Positions 1 through 7,997 of a stretch of DNA of 64,000 nt are shown here, piece after piece. The DNA comes from Desulfurivibrio alkaliphilus AHT 2 (GTDB taxonomy: Bacteria; Desulfobacterota; Desulfobulbia; Desulfobulbales; Desulfurivibrionaceae): positions 2,671,742-2,735,741 of the forward strand of contig NC_014216.1 of the NCBI RefSeq assembly GCF_000092205.1, in the 5' to 3' direction. A model generated the notes under the pieces. That model saw nothing but the letters and a program-made list of their open reading frames with translations. It made no database searches and was not told the DNA's origin. Every line of letters starts with the position of its first letter. Within the stretch, counting starts at the first letter, position 1. Position numbers and translations under genes: made by a program.

Positions 1-369
1 TACCGCCGCCTGCCCCTGGACCGGGCGGAGGCGGCGGTGCTGGGGTTGGACCATGGCCGGGTGGGGCGGATGATCGGCGAGAAATGGCAGCTTAACGCCG
101 ACCTGGTGGAACTGCTGGCCGGGCATCATCGCGCCTCGGCCGAAATCCGGGAAGATCTGCGTTCCATGGCGGCCCTGGTGGCGGTGGCCGATGCCTTTAT
201 GAATTTACAGGGGCCGGGGGCCGCCGGCAACTCCTACCCCGACAAGGCAAATCTGAAGGCATTGCTGCAACAGGAAAAAATCAACTGGCGGGCCCTGGCC
301 GGGTTGTTGCCCGAGGTGGAGGCGGAAATCGAAAAGGCCCAGATATTCCTCACCGTGGCCCGCCAATAA
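1..369 (+). CDS. HDOD domain protein, C-terminal part (cut by window edge)
   Basis: The reading frame is open from base 1 and stops with TAA at 367-369, so the N-terminus lies outside the window. The visible 122 residues include the pattern LGLDHGRVGRMIGEKW, then a HH pair, then an alpha-helical tail with VAVADAF. This is the usual C-terminal half of HDOD domains, which are HD-like but mostly non-catalytic signalling domains. What is fused upstream cannot be seen. A family-1 palindromic repeat starts 2 nt after the stop. The HDOD call rests on the dH..vG...a..W pattern and is an inference from the family. Confidence 0.7.
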   Translation, partial: YRRLPLDRAEAAVLGLDHGRVGRMIGEKWQLNADLVELLAGHHRASAEIREDLRSMAALVAVADAFMNLQGPGAAGNSYPDKANLKALLQQEKINWRALAGLLPEVEAEIEKAQIFLTVARQ

Positions 370-371
370 AG

Positions 372-521
372 GTAAGCGTTCAGCAGCACCGCATCTTCGG
401 GCGATCAGCCAGGCTTACGTACAGGGGTACGCTGCACCTGGCTGCTTGCCCGAACCTGCGGCACTGCTGAACGCTTACCGCCCGTTGAACCGGTAGGTTA
501 GTGCCTCTGAAGCACGGTTAC
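372..521 (+). repeat. Family-1 palindromic repeat, copy 1 (with second unit)
   Basis: The main palindrome (372-478) has ends GTAAGCGTTCAGCAG and CTGCTGAACGCTTAC, a perfect 15-bp outer stem, enclosing an imperfect stem with the conserved cores CACCGCATCTTCGGGCG and CTTGCCCGAACCTGCGGC. A second unit (479-521) runs from CGCCCGTTGAACCGG to a final GGTTAC. The element begins 2 nt after the stop codon of the HDOD gene and ends just before the ribosome binding site of the next gene. Confidence 0.9.
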
Positions 522-537
522 CAATAAAGGAGAGCTT

Positions 538-1458
538 ATGAAGATCAGGCTGAAATTCTGGGGGGTGCGGGGTTCGGTGCCTTGCCCGGGTCCGGAAACC
601 GTTCGTTACGGCGGTAATACCGCCTGCCTGGAGATCCGTTTTCCCGAGCTGGATGATCGCTTGCTGATCATCGACGCCGGCAGCGGCCTGCGCAGTCTGG
701 GCAACCAGATGATGGCCCGGGATTTTGCCCGTGGCCCCATCGACGCCTCCATCTTTCTAACCCACACCCACTGGGACCATATCATGGGTTTCCCCTTTTT
801 CGTGCCCATCTATGTGCCCGGTAACAAGCTGACCATTTACGGGCCGGTAAGCTACGAGGAAGACACCCTCCAGGGTATCGTCGGCGGGCAGTTGACCTAC
901 CGCTATTTCCCGGTGCGGGAGGCCGAGCTGGCCGCAACCATCAATTACGTCGAGCTTAAGGAAGGCCGCCTGGACCTGGGGGACGGGGTCAGCCTGGTTA
1001 CCCGTTACCTCAATCACCCTGTGCTTTGCCTGGGTTATCGCATTGAGTATGGCGGTAAGGTGCTGTGTACGGCCTACGACACCGAGCCCTACCGGAACCT
1101 CTTTGTCACCGACCCCGCCGCCCCCGGCTATGACGCCGAGATGGCTCGGGAAGGTGAAGAGGTGGCGGCGGAACAGAACCGGCTCCATGAAGAGTTCTTT
1201 GCCGGGGCCGATCTGCTGATTCACGACAGCCAGTACACCGAACAAGAGTATCTGGCCGGCAAGCTGGGCTGGGGGCACTCCAGTTTCGAACGGGCCATTG
1301 CCGTGGCGCGCCGGGCAGGCGTAAAAAGCCTGGCCCTTTTTCATCACGACCCCGAGCGCACCGACGCCCAACTCGATGATTTGGCAGCCAACTATTGCGA
1401 CCGGGAAGATGGCCTGGAAATTTTCATGGCCCAAGAGGGTATGGAAATAGAAATTTGA
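538..1458 (+). CDS. Metallo-beta-lactamase-fold hydrolase
   Basis: 306-residue cytoplasmic protein. The N-terminus has the FWGVRGSVPCPGP...GGNTAC signature of the MBL subfamily that includes cyclic-nucleotide phosphodiesterase-like enzymes. The zinc-binding HTHWDH motif is at residues 76-81. Further conserved ligand-type residues are seen in NHP (about 161), AYDTEP, LIHDSQY and ALFHHDP near the C-terminus. GGAGAG lies 6 nt before the ATG. The substrate cannot be told from sequence; in this subfamily members are often fused to or placed near signalling proteins, which fits the HDOD gene upstream. There is no signal peptide. Confidence 0.85.
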   Translation: MKIRLKFWGVRGSVPCPGPETVRYGGNTACLEIRFPELDDRLLIIDAGSGLRSLGNQMMARDFARGPIDASIFLTHTHWDHIMGFPFFVPIYVPGNKLTIYGPVSYEEDTLQGIVGGQLTYRYFPVREAELAATINYVELKEGRLDLGDGVSLVTRYLNHPVLCLGYRIEYGGKVLCTAYDTEPYRNLFVTDPAAPGYDAEMAREGEEVAAEQNRLHEEFFAGADLLIHDSQYTEQEYLAGKLGWGHSSFERAIAVARRAGVKSLALFHHDPERTDAQLDDLAANYCDREDGLEIFMAQEGMEIEI

Positions 1459-1518
1459 GCTGTTGAAAAAAACTGAACCAACCGGGGGTTATTGCCGATC
1501 AGTTAAACAGAAAGCCAA

Positions 1519-1575
1519 AACTTGATGACTTCGCCAGAAGTCCATGGGCGGACTTTTTGCGATCCCATCTAATTC
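1519..1575 (+). terminator. Imperfect hairpin with T-run after the MBL gene (possible terminator or repeat)
   Basis: An imperfect palindrome of about 24-nt arms is centred on AAGTCCatgggcGGACTT and followed by TTTTGC. A second, mutually exclusive hairpin, GACTTC-gcca-GAAGTC (1527-1542), shares bases with it. It may terminate the MBL transcript. The overlapping hairpins would also fit an attenuator or an interspersed repeat. Confidence 0.4.
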
Positions 1576-1586
1576 GGGTGGCTGGT

Positions 1587-2015
1587 ATGGTTATTTCCGA
1601 CGAATACAAATTTCCCCGGGTGTTACCGGTGGACCCGTTCCGCAAACGACGCCGGGTTGAGGAAGTGGACCCGGTGCCGGCGGTGGCCCGCATCGGTGCT
1701 TTCAGGCGGGAATGGAACCGGAACCGGGGAGGGGAGCAGCAGTCGGCGCCCCGGCCCCGGAATTTGAACGCCGAACAGGAGCAGGAAGTGCGCCGCCAGG
1801 TTCGGCACGCCAACCGCAAGTTCGAGGAACAGGGTATTTTTTTGCGGTTGGTTCTGTCCCGGCGTGAAGATGGTTTCCACCTGGACGTCTACGATTGCAC
1901 CGATAACACAATGTGCCAGCTGGCGGCCGATCTTGTCATTACCCTTGATGAATTGCCGACCCTGCTCCGCAACCTGGAAGACGAAGCGGGCCTGCTGGTC
2001 GACACCCGCACCTGA
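1587..2015 (+). CDS. Small hypothetical protein with FlaG-like C-terminus
   Basis: I do not firmly recognise this protein. The frame is open from a TTG at 1557, but the ATG at 1587 (MVISDEYKFPRV) is more natural and gives 142 residues. The N-terminal half is basic and proline-rich; about residue 60 on it reads RQVRHANRKFEEQG, then an amphipathic strand pattern (RLVLSRREDGFHLDVYD) and QLAADLVITLDELPTL...GLLVD. That order resembles FlaG, a small flagellin-associated protein (the 'vkvvD..T.e.irqip' block), but key residues differ. The flagellar operon is 54 kb away in this window, so the role is unknown. Confidence 0.5.
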   Translation: MVISDEYKFPRVLPVDPFRKRRRVEEVDPVPAVARIGAFRREWNRNRGGEQQSAPRPRNLNAEQEQEVRRQVRHANRKFEEQGIFLRLVLSRREDGFHLDVYDCTDNTMCQLAADLVITLDELPTLLRNLEDEAGLLVDTRT

Positions 2016-2095
2016 GGCACCGGTTTTTTTGTTTTCCCTACCCTCCTTTTTTGTCTTGAAATCCCCGGTCGAACGTGCTACCAATGCCTCTTAAT

Positions 2096-2115
2096 TTCTG
2101 AACCGGTATTCAGAA
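2096..2115. promoter_or_regulatory. Perfect inverted repeat upstream of the dsr operon (candidate operator)
   Basis: TTCTGAA-ccggta-TTCAGAA is a perfect 7-bp inverted repeat with a 6-bp spacer, 70 bp before the first gene of the dsrMKJOP transcription unit. It has no T-run, so it is not a terminator. Which protein would bind it is unknown. Confidence 0.4.
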
Positions 2116-2184
2116 TAGCCGCTTGGGCCTTGCTTTTGGGCAAGTGGGGAGCGGAAAACAGAGGGAGAGGGAGGAATCAGGGGG

Positions 2185-2763
2185 ATGACGCTGGAGCAAT
2201 TTCTAGCCGAGAACAAGGGGGAGTTGCAAGATCGCTGGGTTGACCGGGTTCTTGACAGCTATGCCGGAGATGCCGCCACCATATTCAAGGGCGAGCAGGA
2301 CCGTTTTGCCAACCCGGTGGGCTACAACACCCGCCACACGCTAACCGCCATCTATTCCCTGCTTTTTGATCAACCGGAAGTGGACCTTCAGCGGCTCAAG
2401 GCCGAACTGGAGACCTTCATCAAGATCCGCGCCGTGCAGACCTTTACCCCGGCTTCGGCGGTGGGGTTCATCTACGACCTTAAGGCCGTGGTCCGCCACG
2501 CCGTCGGCAAACAGCGCGATCTGACGGTCAGCCAGGAAGAGTGGGCCAACTTCCACGACACCCTCGACCAGCTTGCCCTGGTGGTTTTCGACCTCTACAT
2601 GGCCAGCCGGGAGCGCCTTTTTCAGGCCCACCTCAACGAAATTAAAACCATGAATCATATGCTTACCAAGCACGGCTGCCCGTCAGCCGGGCTGGTGGAT
2701 AAAACCACGCAGTTAATGGCGGATGTTCAACCTCTTCATACTCAAAGCAACGAAGCGAGGTAA
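2185..2763 (+). CDS. RsbRD N-terminal-domain protein upstream of dsrM
   Basis: 192 residues, soluble. It starts MTLEQFLAENKGELQDRWVDRVLDSY and continues with helical segments typical of the RsbRD_N (globin-like sensor) domain, which almost fills the protein; the last 35 residues are a disordered-looking tail. It ends 6 nt before dsrM with an AGCGAGGTAA context, so it should be cotranscribed. A gene of this type directly ahead of dsrM is common in sulfate-reducing Desulfobacterota (from memory). The function is not established; a signalling or assembly role for the Dsr complex is only inference. Confidence 0.75.
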   Translation: MTLEQFLAENKGELQDRWVDRVLDSYAGDAATIFKGEQDRFANPVGYNTRHTLTAIYSLLFDQPEVDLQRLKAELETFIKIRAVQTFTPASAVGFIYDLKAVVRHAVGKQRDLTVSQEEWANFHDTLDQLALVVFDLYMASRERLFQAHLNEIKTMNHMLTKHGCPSAGLVDKTTQLMADVQPLHTQSNEAR

Positions 2764-2769
2764 TGGTCA

Positions 2770-3828
2770 ATGAGAGTCCTGAAAGCCTTTATCGCGGTCG
2801 TGGCACTGGTCCTGGTCGCCCTGGTGGTGGCCCAGGTGCCTGGCGGGCAAAGCCTGCTCGGGATAGTGCTGCCCTACCTGGCATTTGCCATTTTTCTGGG
2901 CGGCTTTATCTACAAGGTGGTGTATTGGGCCAAATCACCGGTGCCTTTCCGGATCCCCACCACCTGCGGGCAGGAAAATTCGCTGCCCTTCATCAAGCAG
3001 AACAAGCTTGACTGCCCCACCACCAAGGGCCAGGTAGTGGGCCGGATGCTGCTCGAGGTGCTGCTGTTCCGCTCGCTGTTCCGCAACACCCGGGCCTCCA
3101 TTCATGACGGCCCGACCCTGGCTTATGGCTCCAATAAGTGGCTCTGGCTTTTTGCCTTGTTGTTCCACTACAGCTTCCTGGTCATTATCCTGCGCCACAT
3201 GCGGCTTTTTACCGACCCCATCGCCGGCTTCGTGCCAATGCTGGAATTTGCCGACGGTTTTCTGGAAGTGGGCGCCACCACCATCTACCAGAGCAGCTTC
3301 ATCCTGCTGGCGGCGGTGACCTTCCTCTTCCTGCGCCGGGTGGTGCGCCCCTACCTGCGCTACATCTCGCTGCCCGCCGACTACTTCCCGCTGCTGCTGA
3401 TCTTCGGCATCGGCTTGAGCGGGATCCTGATGCGCCATGTCTTCCGGGTCGATATCGTCTCCGTCAAGGAGCTGACCATGGGGCTGGTAACCTTCTCGCC
3501 CAGCATTGAAGGACAAATCGGCGCCATCTTCTTCGTTCACATCTTCCTGGTCTGTGTGCTGCTGGCTTACTTCCCCTTCAGCAAGCTGATGCACCTTGGC
3601 GGGGTCTTCATGAGCCCCACCCGCAACATGGCCAACAACAGCCGGATGGTGCGCCATGAGAATCCGTGGAACGATCCCAACATTAAGCCCCACTCTTACG
3701 CTTCTTACGAGGATGAGTTCCGCCAGTTCATGGTAGATGCCGACCTGCCGGTGGAAAAGCAGCCGGAACCGGCTACCGCTGAGCCGGAAGCCGAGGAGGC
3801 TGCTCCCACGGAAGAGCCAAAGGCGTGA
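2770..3828 (+). CDS. dsrM: DsrM, cytochrome b subunit of the DsrMKJOP complex
   Basis: 352-residue integral membrane protein of the nitrate-reductase gamma-subunit (NarI-like) family. Two N-terminal membrane helices (about 5-25 and 37-57) are followed by a soluble stretch and further helices. Histidine-containing helices such as HYSFLVIILRHM supply candidate heme b ligands. It should exchange electrons with menaquinone and pass them to DsrK. The C-terminal 40 residues are Pro/Glu/Ala-rich and cytoplasmic. It is the first structural gene of the operon, 49 bp before dsrK. Identity is certain from gene order M-K-J-O-P. Confidence 0.95.
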   Translation: MRVLKAFIAVVALVLVALVVAQVPGGQSLLGIVLPYLAFAIFLGGFIYKVVYWAKSPVPFRIPTTCGQENSLPFIKQNKLDCPTTKGQVVGRMLLEVLLFRSLFRNTRASIHDGPTLAYGSNKWLWLFALLFHYSFLVIILRHMRLFTDPIAGFVPMLEFADGFLEVGATTIYQSSFILLAAVTFLFLRRVVRPYLRYISLPADYFPLLLIFGIGLSGILMRHVFRVDIVSVKELTMGLVTFSPSIEGQIGAIFFVHIFLVCVLLAYFPFSKLMHLGGVFMSPTRNMANNSRMVRHENPWNDPNIKPHSYASYEDEFRQFMVDADLPVEKQPEPATAEPEAEEAAPTEEPKA

Positions 3829-3877
3829 TCCGGCCTTGCCGACAGTGCATAAAATCTTCAGATAAGGAACGACGACA

Positions 3878-5524
3878 ATGGCAGATACCAAAGCAGCAGA
3901 AATGAAGGTTAAGGTGGTCACGGAGCCGTCCCTGATGACCGGCGCCGTCCCCACCCACGACTGGTGGGATGTGGAGGCGATCTTTAAGCCCGGCAATTAC
4001 TGCTACCCGGCCAAGAAGAGCATTGCCGAGTACCACGGCAAGAATCTTCCCGGACTGTTCGGCGAACCCCGCGACTGGGATATTGAAAGTGATGACTGGG
4101 CCTTGCCGGAAAACTGGAAGGAGATCATCATCAACGGCATCAAGGAGCGGCTGGATAAGTTCCGCTCCCTCAAGATATTCATGGACTGCTGTGTCCGCTG
4201 CGGGGCTTGCGCCGACAAGTGCCACTTCTTCCTGGGCACCGGTGATCCCAAGAACATGCCGGTGCTGCGGGCCGAGCTTTTCCGCTCGGTATACCGCAAC
4301 GACTTCACCACCGCCGGCAAAATTCTGGGCCAGATCGCCGGGGCCCGGCCCATGACCTTCAAGGTGTTGAAGGAATGGTTCATGTACTTCTACCAGTGTA
4401 CCGAGTGCCGGCGCTGCTCGGTCTTCTGCCCCTACGGCATCGACACCGCCGAGGTGACCATGATGGGCCGGGAATTGCTGCATCTGGTGGGGGTCAACAC
4501 CAACTGGATTCTCGAGCCGGCGGCCAACTCCAACCGCACCGGCAACCACCTGGGCCTGCAGCCCCACACCTTCAAGGAAAACGCCGAGTTCCTGCTCGAC
4601 GACATTGAAGAGGCCACCGGGGTAAAGCTCAACAATCTCACTTTCAACCGCAAAGGGGCCGAGGTTCTCTTCATCATCCCCTCGGCGGATGTCTTCGCCG
4701 ACCCTGGCATCTTCACCTTCATGGGCTACATCATGCTCTTCGAGCATATCGGCCTTGATTACACCATCAGCACTTACTCTTCGGAAGGCGGTAACTTCGG
4801 GTTGTTCACTAACAACCAGTTGATGAAAAAGCTCAACGGCAAGATGTACGCCGAGGCCAAGCGCCTGGGCGTGAAGTGGATCCTGGGCGGTGAGTGCGGC
4901 CATATGTGGCGGGTCGTTCACCAGTACATGAACACCATGAACGGTCCGGCGGATTTCCTGGAAATACCCAAGAGCCCCATCACCGGTACGGTCTTTGAAA
5001 ATGCCGCCGCCACCAGGATGGTGCATATCAGTGAGTTTACCGCCGACCTGATCCACCAAGGCAAGCTGAAAATCGACAAAAACCGCAACGACAACCGGAT
5101 CGTGACCTTCCACGATTCCTGCAACACCTCCCGCGGCATGGGCTTGCTGGAAGAGCCCCGCTACATCATCAACAGCGTCTGCAACAACTTTTACGAAATG
5201 CCGGAAAACACCATCCGGGAAAAGACCTTCTGCTGCGGCAGCGGTACCGGCCTCAATACCGGCGAGATCATGGATTTGCGGATGCGCGCCGGATTGCCCC
5301 GGGCCAACGCGGTCAAGTACGTGGCCGAGCGCCATGGGGTCAACATGCTCGCCAATGTTTGCGCCATTGACCGGGCCACCTTGCTGGCCCTCAATCAATA
5401 CTGGAATCCGGAAGTGCAGGTTTGCGGTATTTCGGAACTGGTCGGCAACGCCCTCATCATGGAGGGAGAAAAAGAGCGGGAAACGGACCTGCGGGGCGAA
5501 CCCCTGCCGGGAATGGAGGGTTAA
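3878..5524 (+). CDS. dsrK: DsrK, HdrD-like iron-sulfur catalytic subunit
   Basis: 548 residues, cytoplasmic face. Two [4Fe-4S] motifs are visible: CVRCGACADKC (about 105-115) and CTECRRCSVFCPYG (about 174-187). The C-terminal half has CCG-domain features (FHDSCNTSRGMG near 412; FCCGSGTG near 449), the family that holds the noncubane cluster of heterodisulfide reductase HdrD. Its likely partner is the DsrC trisulfide made by dissimilatory sulfite reductase; dsrC is not in this window. A good ribosome site (AAGGAACG) precedes the ATG. dsrJ starts 3 nt downstream. Confidence 0.96.
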   Translation: MADTKAAEMKVKVVTEPSLMTGAVPTHDWWDVEAIFKPGNYCYPAKKSIAEYHGKNLPGLFGEPRDWDIESDDWALPENWKEIIINGIKERLDKFRSLKIFMDCCVRCGACADKCHFFLGTGDPKNMPVLRAELFRSVYRNDFTTAGKILGQIAGARPMTFKVLKEWFMYFYQCTECRRCSVFCPYGIDTAEVTMMGRELLHLVGVNTNWILEPAANSNRTGNHLGLQPHTFKENAEFLLDDIEEATGVKLNNLTFNRKGAEVLFIIPSADVFADPGIFTFMGYIMLFEHIGLDYTISTYSSEGGNFGLFTNNQLMKKLNGKMYAEAKRLGVKWILGGECGHMWRVVHQYMNTMNGPADFLEIPKSPITGTVFENAAATRMVHISEFTADLIHQGKLKIDKNRNDNRIVTFHDSCNTSRGMGLLEEPRYIINSVCNNFYEMPENTIREKTFCCGSGTGLNTGEIMDLRMRAGLPRANAVKYVAERHGVNMLANVCAIDRATLLALNQYWNPEVQVCGISELVGNALIMEGEKERETDLRGEPLPGMEG

Positions 5525-5527
5525 AAC

Positions 5528-5911
5528 ATGTACGGAAGCGGACGAATCATTCCAGCATTGATCATCTTTGTCGGCCTGATGACCTTTCCCATCTGGTACA
5601 ACGCCGGCAAGGCCCAGCAGCCGCCGGTGCTGGTGCTGCCCACTGAACATACCGAATGCGTACGCGACGCTCAGTACATGCGCGAGAGCCATATGGTGCT
5701 GCTGCACGAATGGCGCGACGACATTCTCCGTAAAAGCGGGCCCCGCTCCGGGGTGACCGCCAGCGGCATGCAGTACCAGCGCAGTCTGCAGCAGGGTTGT
5801 ATGAGCTGTCACTACGACAAGAAAAACTTCTGCGACCAGTGCCATGACTACACCGCCGTGGTCCCCGACTGCTGGGCTTGTCATCTCGAACCGACCAAGG
5901 AGGCCATCTAA
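5528..5911 (+). CDS. dsrJ: DsrJ, triheme cytochrome c
   Basis: 127 residues. An N-terminal hydrophobic helix (about 8-24) is probably an uncleaved signal anchor, leaving the rest in the periplasm. Three CXXCH heme-binding motifs are present: CMSCH (91-95), CDQCH (102-106) and CWACH (115-119). Cys44 in TEC is placed where DsrJ proteins have the unusual cysteine heme ligand. Length and order between dsrK and dsrO are standard. dsrO begins 1 nt after the stop. Confidence 0.95.
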   Translation: MYGSGRIIPALIIFVGLMTFPIWYNAGKAQQPPVLVLPTEHTECVRDAQYMRESHMVLLHEWRDDILRKSGPRSGVTASGMQYQRSLQQGCMSCHYDKKNFCDQCHDYTAVVPDCWACHLEPTKEAI

Positions 5912-5912
5912 G

Positions 5913-6728
5913 ATGAAGAAGGACAGGCGAGATTTTCTTAAACTTGCGGGCTGTGCGGCGGTCGCCGGGGTTGGCTCATCCACCGCCTTTCACTCGCTGC
6001 TGCGCGGCGAGGCCGAGGCCGCCGGCCTGAGAAGGGCCGGCACCAAAAAAGAGAAGACCGGTGTCCGCTTGGGCATGGTGATTGATATCCAGAAGTTTCT
6101 CGATGACCAAGACCTGGCCCGGCGCTGCATCAGGGTCTGCCACCAGATCCATAACGTGCCGGAGTTCGGCAACCCCAAGGATGAGATCAAGTGGCTGTGG
6201 ACCGATCGCTTCGAGCATGTCTTTGTCAAGGATACCCATTACCGCCAGGCCCAGCACCTCCAGGGCATGCCGGTGCTGACCCTGTGCAACCACTGCGACA
6301 ATCCGCCCTGCGTGCGGGCCTGCCCCACCAAGGCGACCTTCAAAAAGGCCGACGGGATAGTGGGGATGGATTACCACCGCTGCATCGGCTGCCGTTTCTG
6401 CATGGCGGCCTGTCCCTACGGCGCCCGGAGTTTTAACTGGCGCGATCCGCGGGGTATGGATGAGCACGGCCGCTCCTTTATCCGCGAGCTTAATCCCGAT
6501 TACCCGGCCCGAACCATGGGCGTGGTGGAAAAGTGTAACTTCTGCAGCAAGCGGCTGGCCCAAGGCAAGCTACCTGCCTGTGTGGAAGAGGCGGCCGGAG
6601 CAGAGGCCATGTTTTTTGGCGATCTCAACGACCCCAACTCCGAGGTCAGCCGGGTGCTGCGCGAGAAGTTCACCATTCAGCGGCGACCGTCCCTGGGAAC
6701 CTATCCATCCGTCTTCTATATCATTTAA
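5913..6728 (+). CDS. dsrO: DsrO, periplasmic ferredoxin-like iron-sulfur protein
   Basis: 271 residues from the ATG at 5913. The frame is open 69 nt further upstream, but that part overlaps dsrJ and would bury the Tat signal. The N-terminus has RRDFLK at residues 5-10, a twin-arginine export signal followed by a hydrophobic stretch and an Ala-rich cleavage zone. Cysteine groups for several [4Fe-4S] clusters follow: CIRVC, CNHCDNPPCVRACP, CIGCRFCMAACPYG and CNFCSKR. It should carry electrons between DsrJ and the DsrP membrane subunit. Confidence 0.95.
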   Translation: MKKDRRDFLKLAGCAAVAGVGSSTAFHSLLRGEAEAAGLRRAGTKKEKTGVRLGMVIDIQKFLDDQDLARRCIRVCHQIHNVPEFGNPKDEIKWLWTDRFEHVFVKDTHYRQAQHLQGMPVLTLCNHCDNPPCVRACPTKATFKKADGIVGMDYHRCIGCRFCMAACPYGARSFNWRDPRGMDEHGRSFIRELNPDYPARTMGVVEKCNFCSKRLAQGKLPACVEEAAGAEAMFFGDLNDPNSEVSRVLREKFTIQRRPSLGTYPSVFYII

Positions 6729-6739
6729 GGTGAGCCGTC

Positions 6740-7909
6740 ATGATTGAAAAAGCGTTTCAGGGGAGTAAAGGATACTGGACGTGGATAGCGTGTCTGCTGG
6801 CGGTCATCGCCATCGGGGGCATGTTCTACGTGCAGCAGTGGAACTACGGTTTGGGAATCACCGGCATGAGCCGGGACGTATCCTGGGGCTTGTACATCTC
6901 CCAGTTTACCTTCCTGGTCGGGGTCGCCGCCGGCGGCTTGATGCTGGTGCTCCCCTATTATCTGCATAACTACAAGGAATTCGGGCGGATTACCATCCTC
7001 GGCGAATTCATGGCCATCGCCGCGGTGGTGATGTGTCTGATGTTTATCATCGCCGACCTGGGCCAGCCCATGCGGGCCCTCAACGTGCTGCTGCACCCCA
7101 CCCCGCAATCCATGCTGTTCTGGGATATGGTGGTGCTTAACGGCTACCTGGCCCTCAACCTGATCTGCGGCTGGGCCATTCTTCACTCCGAGTACAAAGG
7201 GGTCAAGTACTCCAACTGGGTCAAGCCCTTTATCTACCTTTCCATTCCCTGGGCCATCAGTATCCATACCGTTACCGCCTTTCTGTATGCCGGTCTGCCC
7301 GGCCGCGATTACTGGCTCACCGCCATCCTGGCGCCGCGCTTTCTGGCCTCGGCCTTTGCCGCCGGTCCGGCCCTGTTGCTGATCATCGCTCTGATCATCG
7401 AGCGCAACACCCTTTTCCGGGTAGGCCAGGTGGCCAAGGATAAGCTGGTGACCATTATTTCATACGCCGCCATCATCAACTTCTTCTTCCTGGCCTGTGA
7501 GTTCTTCAGCGCTTACTACAGCCAGTACCCGAGTAAGATGTACACCAAGGATTATCTCTTCTTCGGCTTGGAGAAGGACGGCAGCATCTTCAACAACCTG
7601 GTGCCCTACATGCAGGCCTCGGTGGTGATCGGACTCATCGGTATTGCCATGATTTTTTACGCCCGCTCGAAAAAATCGGACCTGCTGCTGGGGATTTCCT
7701 GCGGTCTGATCTTCCTGTCGCTGTGGATCGACAAGGGCCTGGGCATGGTGCTGGGCGGCTTTGTCCCCAACCCCATGGGCCAGGTAACCCAGTACTATCC
7801 CACCATTCCTGAGCTGGGTATCACCGCCGCCGTCTGGGCCACCGGCTTCCTGATCCTGACCATTCTTTACAAGGTGGCCATCAGCGTTAAACTGGAGAAA
7901 GAGCTGTAG
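6740..7909 (+). CDS. dsrP: DsrP, NrfD-like integral membrane subunit
   Basis: 389 residues with about ten hydrophobic helices, the NrfD/PsrC-type quinone-interacting membrane protein of the complex. The conserved early block VSWGLYISQFTFLVGVAAGG is typical of this family. It follows dsrO by 11 nt and closes the operon: a clear rho-independent terminator lies 35 bp downstream. No heme ligands are expected in this family. Confidence 0.95.
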   Translation: MIEKAFQGSKGYWTWIACLLAVIAIGGMFYVQQWNYGLGITGMSRDVSWGLYISQFTFLVGVAAGGLMLVLPYYLHNYKEFGRITILGEFMAIAAVVMCLMFIIADLGQPMRALNVLLHPTPQSMLFWDMVVLNGYLALNLICGWAILHSEYKGVKYSNWVKPFIYLSIPWAISIHTVTAFLYAGLPGRDYWLTAILAPRFLASAFAAGPALLLIIALIIERNTLFRVGQVAKDKLVTIISYAAIINFFFLACEFFSAYYSQYPSKMYTKDYLFFGLEKDGSIFNNLVPYMQASVVIGLIGIAMIFYARSKKSDLLLGISCGLIFLSLWIDKGLGMVLGGFVPNPMGQVTQYYPTIPELGITAAVWATGFLILTILYKVAISVKLEKEL

Positions 7910-7943
7910 TAAAAACTCTTGCCAGCCAATAGCAGTTCCTTTA

Positions 7944-7988
7944 TGAAGCAGGTTTGGGCATGGGTCCCCGAACCTGCTTCATTTTTTT
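7944..7988 (+). terminator. Rho-independent terminator of the dsr operon
   Basis: TGAAGCAGGTTYGGG-type stem: GAAGCAGGTTTGGG pairs with CCCGAACCTGCTTC across a short loop and is followed by a run of seven T residues. It lies between dsrP and pgeF. Confidence 0.9.
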
Positions 7989-7997
7989 GGTTAGACG

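Noticed and set aside
372-478. Family-1 repeats as a CRISPR array or tRNA-like genes
   Set aside because: Copies are far apart and lack spacers, and the fold has no tRNA features (no anticodon arm, no CCA context).
372-478. Family-1 repeats as ordinary rho-independent terminators
   Set aside because: The stems are much longer than usual, no T-run follows, and several copies sit inside operons between cotranscribed genes. A partial termination role is still open.
3773-5983. A 736-codon open frame on the minus strand opposite dsrK/dsrJ
   Set aside because: It lies antisense to clear dsr genes. Its predicted protein is His/Gly/Val-rich with no domain, a known effect of GC-rich codon bias.
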